From the NCBI GenBank assembly GCA_018853935.1, contig JAAOMR010000131.1:1-64000 (forward strand): a DNA stretch of 64,000 nucleotides, in the 5' to 3' direction. The notes beneath the pieces are model-generated. The model did not search any database, was not told the DNA's origin, and saw only the letters and a list, made by a program, of their open reading frames with translations. Numbering within the stretch: position 1 is the stretch's first letter; the number at the start of each line of letters is the position of its first letter. The translations under genes and the position numbers were made by a program. The stretch comes from Acidithiobacillus ferrivorans. GTDB taxonomy: Bacteria; Pseudomonadota; Gammaproteobacteria; Acidithiobacillales; Acidithiobacillaceae. Of this stretch, positions 59,418-64,000 are shown piece after piece.

Positions 59418-59852
59418 TTAGTCGTCGAGAAACGAGTGGCTATCGTCGTGAAAGCTGTGGTCGTCGTGCAACAAGTTGGTATCGTCGTGAAAGACGTGGC
59501 TTTGGTCGTCAAATCCAAAGGTGTTACCGCAGACGTCAAACATTGAATCACCCATCATCGGGAAACCATTGGCCGGATTAATGTTTGTGAGCGGGGCAGC
59601 ATCGACATCATCGTGGCTTTCCAATACAGGCCGCTGCGCATATGGTCTTTTACGGGCATTGACGCTGGAGCGTGATGTTTGCCTTGAGTAAGTCGTGGGC
59701 GCATCAAAGCATCCAAGCGTCACATTGCGGAAGGCGCGCAAATAGGATATTTTCTCGTCCCGATGCCCGACTATTGTTCCTAACACTACAAGCGCTGTGG
59801 GAAGCAACACACAAACACCAATGACGACATAGAGGATATTTGACCAAACCAT
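59418..59852 (-). CDS. Small membrane protein with a His/Asp-rich tail
   Basis: A 144-residue protein from ATG 59852 with AGGAG upstream. One membrane helix (residues 5-28, ILYVVIGVCVLLPTALVVLG) is followed by a basic cytosolic stretch. The C-terminal tail consists of repeated HDD units (FHDDTNLLHDDHSFHDD). The tail could chelate metal or be slippage-derived. It ends next to the TraG fragment. No family recognised. Confidence 0.5.
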   Translation of the reverse strand: MVWSNILYVVIGVCVLLPTALVVLGTIVGHRDEKISYLRAFRNVTLGCFDAPTTYSRQTSRSSVNARKRPYAQRPVLESHDDVDAAPLTNINPANGFPMMGDSMFDVCGNTFGFDDQSHVFHDDTNLLHDDHSFHDDSHSFLDD

Positions 59853-59942
59853 AATAGATCTCCTGAAAACATATAGAAGAACTTTATCACACAATCTGTA
59901 GCGTCAAAAGAATTTACGAAACCTGTGGGCGCACAAGCGGGC

Positions 59943-60158
59943 TCAATCATCTGCGTTAATCGGTTTACCATCTGAGCCGATCCCAATTGGTGATCTCCCA
60001 CTTGCGGTGCTGTCTATCGACGACCAAGCTGCTTGCCCAGTCATCAATGCCTATTCCACGAATGATAACCTGTCAGCTGCCGCGAAACCACCTTCACCTT
60101 CGGAAGCTACAGCACTGCCGACATCAGAAAGTCCTGGGAGGGTATCGTCAACGGCTGT
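59943..60158 (-). pseudogene. Degraded coding remnant with an in-frame amber stop
   Basis: One minus-strand frame reads DDTLPGLSDVGSAVASEGEG ... RLSFVE, a TAG, then TGQAAWSSIDSTASGRSPIG ... NADD and a TGA. The composition is coding-like on both sides of the TAG. It fills most of the 381-bp gap between the small membrane gene and the TraG-like gene. Probably the end of an inactivated mating-protein gene. Confidence 0.35.
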
Positions 60159-60233
60159 CTATTTGAGCTGATTCCCCGTACTACCCCTGTAGTTCCTTCC
60201 TGAGCCATTTTAGATACCTTGGTGCAGCATAAA

Positions 60234-62360
60234 TCAGGCCTCAGGCAGGCCTGTGTCCTTCTCAAAATCTAGAATATCTTCAATGGTTCTGGCTGGTGTT
60301 TTTGGTAACGCATTGACGGCCGCCCGAATAAGAGGTGACTCGCCAGCTGCTACTCTTTCATTGACGGCGTTGTCAACCAATGATTCAGTAGATTGTCCGC
60401 CGTATTGATTGAACCCGCTCGCCGGTTTGTATGGAGTTGTTGCCTCAGGTGCCGGCGGTGTGGAATCGCCCGGCACGCCCGTGGGCTTGGGTATGTTTTT
60501 GAAGTACTGACTACCTTCCCACAAGCCGTATCCTGCAATGCCCGCGATAACCTGTCCGGCGCCTAAGCCTGGGAGCCCAGGATTGCCTGGTGGCGGTGGT
60601 GTACCTGCCACAGGTCCTGGGGCTACCGGCAATTCTGGATGTACTTGTGGTGCCACATTCGGGTTTGCTTGACTTTCTGCTTGCTGAGCTGCCGCATTCG
60701 CCGCTCCGGCGCTGGAGGCTGGGCCGCCATAGGGAAGGACTGGAGCTGCATCGGCTGCATTTGGAGATCCTGTGATTCGTGAAACGGCGTTCGTCAAAGC
60801 AGTAGATCCTGCGTTTACAGCGGCCGTAGCAGTAGCGATTTGCCCAGGTGCCGCAGCGGCAGATGTATCTGTCCCCAACCCCAATGAACTTGACACGGCA
60901 CTGGCAATATCCGCTTTTGCCAAAGGACTAATGCCTGCATTTCCAGCCATAATCGCAGCAGTGATAGCTGTTTCAGGGTTGGAGGCCGCCATACCGCCCT
61001 TTTCCAGCATTGCCATTGACCGGTTGAATGCAGTTTTTGCTTCGTCACCGGAAGCGCCCGACAGCCCGGCCATCCGCGATTGAATGTTTGCACCGACAAG
61101 GTCTTGGTTTTTGTGCATCTCGCTTGCCATCTTCTGAATTGCGGCCGGAGTCCAGTTTGTTCCAAACCCAGCGGACTGTATGGCTGATTCTTGTGATTGG
61201 TATGACGCGGCTTTAGCAGCATCCTCTTTCGCGGCATCTTGATGCTTTTGTGACTGTCCCATAGCTTCTTTAAAAGCGTGCATTTGCGCGCTCTTGCTGC
61301 CCCAACTTCCAGATAGGCCATTAAAGTTATCCATTGTTTTTGATGCCGTAACTCCCAGATTGATAGCGGCAGATGCTTCCTGAGATACTTGGGATTGATT
61401 CGTGTTTGACTTCTCCATTTGCGCCTGAAGGGATGCTTTAATTGGGCCAAGGCTCCCCCCTCCAGCCGCAGTACCAATAATTTTGTCCGCTTCACTGGCG
61501 GCATGCGAAACGCCTGCTTTGGTTAGATTCGAAATCAATTGGCTTCTTTGCTGTTGGAATTGAGTGGCATCCTTCCAGCCGTCGGTATTTTGGAGTTGCT
61601 GAAAATCACCATTCTGAAAGTCTTGTGACGCCAGTGCCTGCACACCCCGCTCGCTTGCTGAAACGGCTGAGCTGGTGTTTGCCAAGCTGGACTGCATTGC
61701 CGCAGAGTGTCCCTGCGATAACGCTGTGCCCGTGGACATCGAACCCACGTGCTGCATCATGGCATTGTCCTGAGATATTGTGCCGGTACCGTCAGACATA
61801 GCCGCGTGTCCCGTCACCGCGGAATTAAACGTAGTTGCCCCCATAGTAGGCGTAGCGACTTTTCCCGATGCGGCCATCGTGGATTCGCTGCCCATCATCT
61901 TGCCCATCTGCGTCATGGCCATGAAGGAGCCGGTGAGGATTGCCAGGGTGAGGATGGGGGTCATGGAGACCATCATGTTAGCGTTGCTCAAGGCAAGCTG
62001 CGCGGCGGAAAAGACCTGGGGCATGAGCACAAAATGAGTGAGTACCGCTGGATTTGTAGACCCCGGGGTTGTCGCCGAGATCATGTTTGTGAAGGAATTT
62101 TGGGAGATATACTGGGCGTAATCGTTAATGATGGCCACGACTGGCAACCAGGACTGCGTCCATATTCCGAACATCACGTATTTCATGTAGATCCCGGCAC
62201 CCTGGGCACCCATGAACGCTATCACCACCGCGACCAGCGGGGCGAGGGCGAAAAACAGGAATTGCAGGATGGTCATCATGGGGATGACGTTGGCCTCAAA
62301 CGCCGACGCAGCACCGGCGTTATTGGCTTCCTGTGCGGCCATGCCGGGAGCTATGGGCAC
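60234..62360 (-). CDS. TraG-like mating-pair protein, N-terminally truncated
   Basis: A 708-residue protein. Residues 15-160 match the later part of the TraG N-terminal membrane domain (about three hydrophobic stretches; SFTNMI and GSFMAMTQMGKMMGS). The rest is a long Ala/Gln/Ser-rich soluble region, as in F-type TraG, with a proline-rich end (GPVAGTPPPPGNPGLPG). The first 300 or so residues of a normal TraG are missing, so it may be a pseudogene or a remodelled protein. Confidence 0.65.
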   Translation of the reverse strand: MPIAPGMAAQEANNAGAASAFEANVIPMMTILQFLFFALAPLVAVVIAFMGAQGAGIYMKYVMFGIWTQSWLPVVAIINDYAQYISQNSFTNMISATTPGSTNPAVLTHFVLMPQVFSAAQLALSNANMMVSMTPILTLAILTGSFMAMTQMGKMMGSESTMAASGKVATPTMGATTFNSAVTGHAAMSDGTGTISQDNAMMQHVGSMSTGTALSQGHSAAMQSSLANTSSAVSASERGVQALASQDFQNGDFQQLQNTDGWKDATQFQQQRSQLISNLTKAGVSHAASEADKIIGTAAGGGSLGPIKASLQAQMEKSNTNQSQVSQEASAAINLGVTASKTMDNFNGLSGSWGSKSAQMHAFKEAMGQSQKHQDAAKEDAAKAASYQSQESAIQSAGFGTNWTPAAIQKMASEMHKNQDLVGANIQSRMAGLSGASGDEAKTAFNRSMAMLEKGGMAASNPETAITAAIMAGNAGISPLAKADIASAVSSSLGLGTDTSAAAAPGQIATATAAVNAGSTALTNAVSRITGSPNAADAAPVLPYGGPASSAGAANAAAQQAESQANPNVAPQVHPELPVAPGPVAGTPPPPGNPGLPGLGAGQVIAGIAGYGLWEGSQYFKNIPKPTGVPGDSTPPAPEATTPYKPASGFNQYGGQSTESLVDNAVNERVAAGESPLIRAAVNALPKTPARTIEDILDFEKDTGLPEA
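62114..62301. repeat. 188-bp direct repeat, parent copy
   Basis: Partner of 59191-59378. The high identity against diverged flanks shows a recent duplication or gene conversion limited to this segment. Confidence 0.85.
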
Positions 62361-62436
62361 TCAGAAACCATAACGAGATCAGCATGCATTATGGTCGCGT
62401 TATTAGCTAGATACGGAGTGCGACCCATTGAGAGTG

Positions 62437-62796
62437 TTAGTCATCATCTGGAAAAAGCGCTAATGCGCTCATCGAAGTTGGGTTACAGATATCACCAAAA
62501 ACACCCCCGTCCAACTGTTCGCGCTGCTTCCGCTCGTGTTCTTCTCGATCGAAAACCGGCACGCGCAGGTGGCCCTCTGGCACTTCAATGATGTACCCTT
62601 TGCGAAAAGTCGGCACGATGAGAACAACTGCGAGCACGGCGATTCCTGCCCAAACTAAAATTGGCGAATCGATAAAGTACACCCCTGCTGTTATAAGGGC
62701 ATGCCATACTGATTGAGCAGACAGCTTGGCCGGATGATCGACTTGTGCGATGGCAAGATTAGCCACTGACTGAGCCATGGCGGTATTTTGAAGCAT
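62437..62796 (-). CDS. Small membrane protein (119 aa)
   Basis: The start has GGGGGG upstream. One or two membrane helices (residues 34-65) are followed by a basic/acidic cytosolic tail (GYIIEVPEGHLRVPVFDREE). It lies between two TraG-region genes and may be part of the mating machinery. No family recognised. Confidence 0.5.
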   Translation of the reverse strand: MLQNTAMAQSVANLAIAQVDHPAKLSAQSVWHALITAGVYFIDSPILVWAGIAVLAVVLIVPTFRKGYIIEVPEGHLRVPVFDREEHERKQREQLDGGVFGDICNPTSMSALALFPDDD

Positions 62797-62857
62797 TTGC
62801 GTTCCCCCCGATTACTATTTTTAGATCATAGCACAATCGAAGAAAAGGCAAGGATAC

Positions 62858-64000
62858 CTAGTCTGTGGCGCCAGTCGGGGATCCCCCGTCTTGGATAGTT
62901 GTCCCAGTCGGAGAAAGGCCTTGTTGCGTGTTGGCACGTAGCGCAGATTGACTCATATTTGTACCGACAAACGAATTCCCAATCAAGGCTGCGGTGAGTA
63001 GACCGCCTCCCACCACTGCCGCGCCAACCACCACACCAGCATCCAATGGCGCCGAAGCTGCAGCACCGGCAGCGACACCTGCGCCCGCAAGAGTTGCAGT
63101 ACCAACGCCAGCCCCCCCAGCAGCCAATCCGGGGAGAAGGGTTGTTATTGAGGTCAAGGCGGCCGCTGCCCCCGCCGCACCTCCGCCACCTGCCAACGTG
63201 GCTGCTGCAGCAGTAGCTGCAGCCCCAGCTATAGCAACTTCTGCGACACCAGAGGCTGCACCAATGGCTGTCGCTGCCAAGGATGGAGCTGCACTGCCCG
63301 GCTTGAGTGTAGCTGCGGCGGCGGCTTCAGCGTTAAAGGCTGTTTTGGTTGCCACACTCTCTCCTGCGAGAGTTTGCTTATCCCAGGTTGCCATTTGACC
63401 ATCGTTTGTCTGATTCCGAGCAGCGACTGCAGTGGGGTCGTAGGCGTTACCTTGAGCGGTGCTTGCAGCCTGGTTTCCTTGATTTGGTGTTAACCCGTGG
63501 CTGCCCAAAGTTCCAGTTGATGCTGGTACGCTTACAGGTCCGGTCGCATTTTCGACGGCTGTGGATAGAGGGTTGTTTGGGTTGGTTTTTAATCTTCCCT
63601 GTTGGATGGCTTGCTGCGCGCCGGTGTCTTGAGTTTCGGCTGCTCCTCCAGTTTGGAAGCCCATAGTGTTAGCTATTGCACCGATAGCGGCGCCCCCATT
63701 GCTGGAGTTCGCGGTGTACAGGAGCGCGGTATTGACTGCCTGCTGTTCACTGAGATTCATTTTTCTGGCCATGCCGAGTTTTTGGTCAAAAATAGCTTTT
63801 TCTTCTGGGCTGGCGGAATTCATGGCTTCCAACTGTTTTTTTGTGGCCATTGCTGGACCGCCGGGAGTTGACGCTTCCGCTTGTGTTAATTTTTTTCCAT
63901 CAATACTTTGATCTGCTTTAACTCCAGACGTCGCCTGTGCATCGCGTGAATAAGCATCTCCCTGTTGTGCTTGCTCTGCCGCTTGTGCGGCATGCAGCCT
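62858..64000 (-). CDS. Ala/Gly-rich C-terminal part of a large protein (5' end beyond the window)
   Basis: The frame is open to the window edge: the 50 codons beyond the first in-window ATG (63850) read as QAAEQAQQGDAYSRDAQATS-type coding sequence. Hence the gene starts outside. About 380 residues are visible: a Gln/Ala-rich stretch, then a Gly/Ala-rich hydrophobic region (TAAAATLAGGGGAAGAAAAL). The style matches TraG-type or toxin-carrier C-termini. It may be a second TraG homologue. Confidence 0.55.
   Translation of the reverse strand, partial: RLHAAQAAEQAQQGDAYSRDAQATSGVKADQSIDGKKLTQAEASTPGGPAMATKKQLEAMNSASPEEKAIFDQKLGMARKMNLSEQQAVNTALLYTANSSNGGAAIGAIANTMGFQTGGAAETQDTGAQQAIQQGRLKTNPNNPLSTAVENATGPVSVPASTGTLGSHGLTPNQGNQAASTAQGNAYDPTAVAARNQTNDGQMATWDKQTLAGESVATKTAFNAEAAAAATLKPGSAAPSLAATAIGAASGVAEVAIAGAAATAAAATLAGGGGAAGAAAALTSITTLLPGLAAGGAGVGTATLAGAGVAAGAAASAPLDAGVVVGAAVVGGGLLTAALIGNSFVGTNMSQSALRANTQQGLSPTGTTIQDGGSPTGATD

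Noticed and set aside
59060-59551. Functional second TraG gene
   Set aside because: Only about 220 bp are homologous; the rest of the frame is antisense to the plus-strand membrane gene or to the small membrane gene.

Overview
The window reads as a proteobacterial chromosome segment running into a large integrated plasmid or conjugative-type element. Gene families, GC content and short repeats fit an Acidithiobacillus-like organism; this is an inference, since no rRNA or other taxonomic marker is present. No complete insertion sequence, rRNA or convincing tRNA was found.

Left part (1-13.4 kb): housekeeping-type genes mixed with debris. There are truncated genes (helicase tail, DoxX/Fic chimera), small helix-turn-helix proteins, an alpha-glucan phosphorylase, a HIRAN protein, DUF29 and DUF3579 proteins and a ClC channel. 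A HAD hydrolase, an aminoglycoside-phosphotransferase-like kinase and an OlsB-like acyltransferase follow. Short GC-rich repeats containing TTGCA-NNN-TGCAA have entered several of these genes without breaking the frame, and one orphan type I-E-like CRISPR repeat lies at 9117-9144.

Middle (13.7-38.4 kb): a HipBA toxin-antitoxin pair. A minus-strand replication/recombination cluster follows: UPF1-type helicase, two BRO-N proteins, Sak4-like ATPase, a possible sliding clamp, and a ParM-like actin (PRTRC protein D) with a possible ParR. On the plus strand are a split type IV coupling protein, a UvrD-like helicase and a class Ia ribonucleotide reductase (nrdB, nrdA). A membrane-anchored HD-domain protein comes last.

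Right part (38.4-64 kb, almost all minus strand): a regulatory/replication operon (DUF1376-like initiator, DnaC-like loader, a sigma-factor-like/ParB-like fusion, a NusA-like protein). Next is a complete PRTRC cassette (ParB, E, C, F, B, A, ThiF) carrying a ubiquitin-like set: ThiF/E1, E2-like B, Ub-like C and JAB peptidase A. Then come SSB, a Rad50-like ATPase, RecT and a Cas4-like nuclease, then sugar-transfer or membrane genes. The right edge holds TraG-like mating-pair genes, one of them represented by a duplicated fragment.

The most striking signal is the palindrome GTCACGTGAC: five perfect and several 9/10 copies between 43.9 and 57.1 kb. Its CACGTG core is that of chromosomal parS, so these are candidate binding sites for the PRTRC ParB. 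Together the genes look like a self-maintaining element with its own replication, recombination, partition, possible transcription control, nucleotide supply and DNA-transfer parts.
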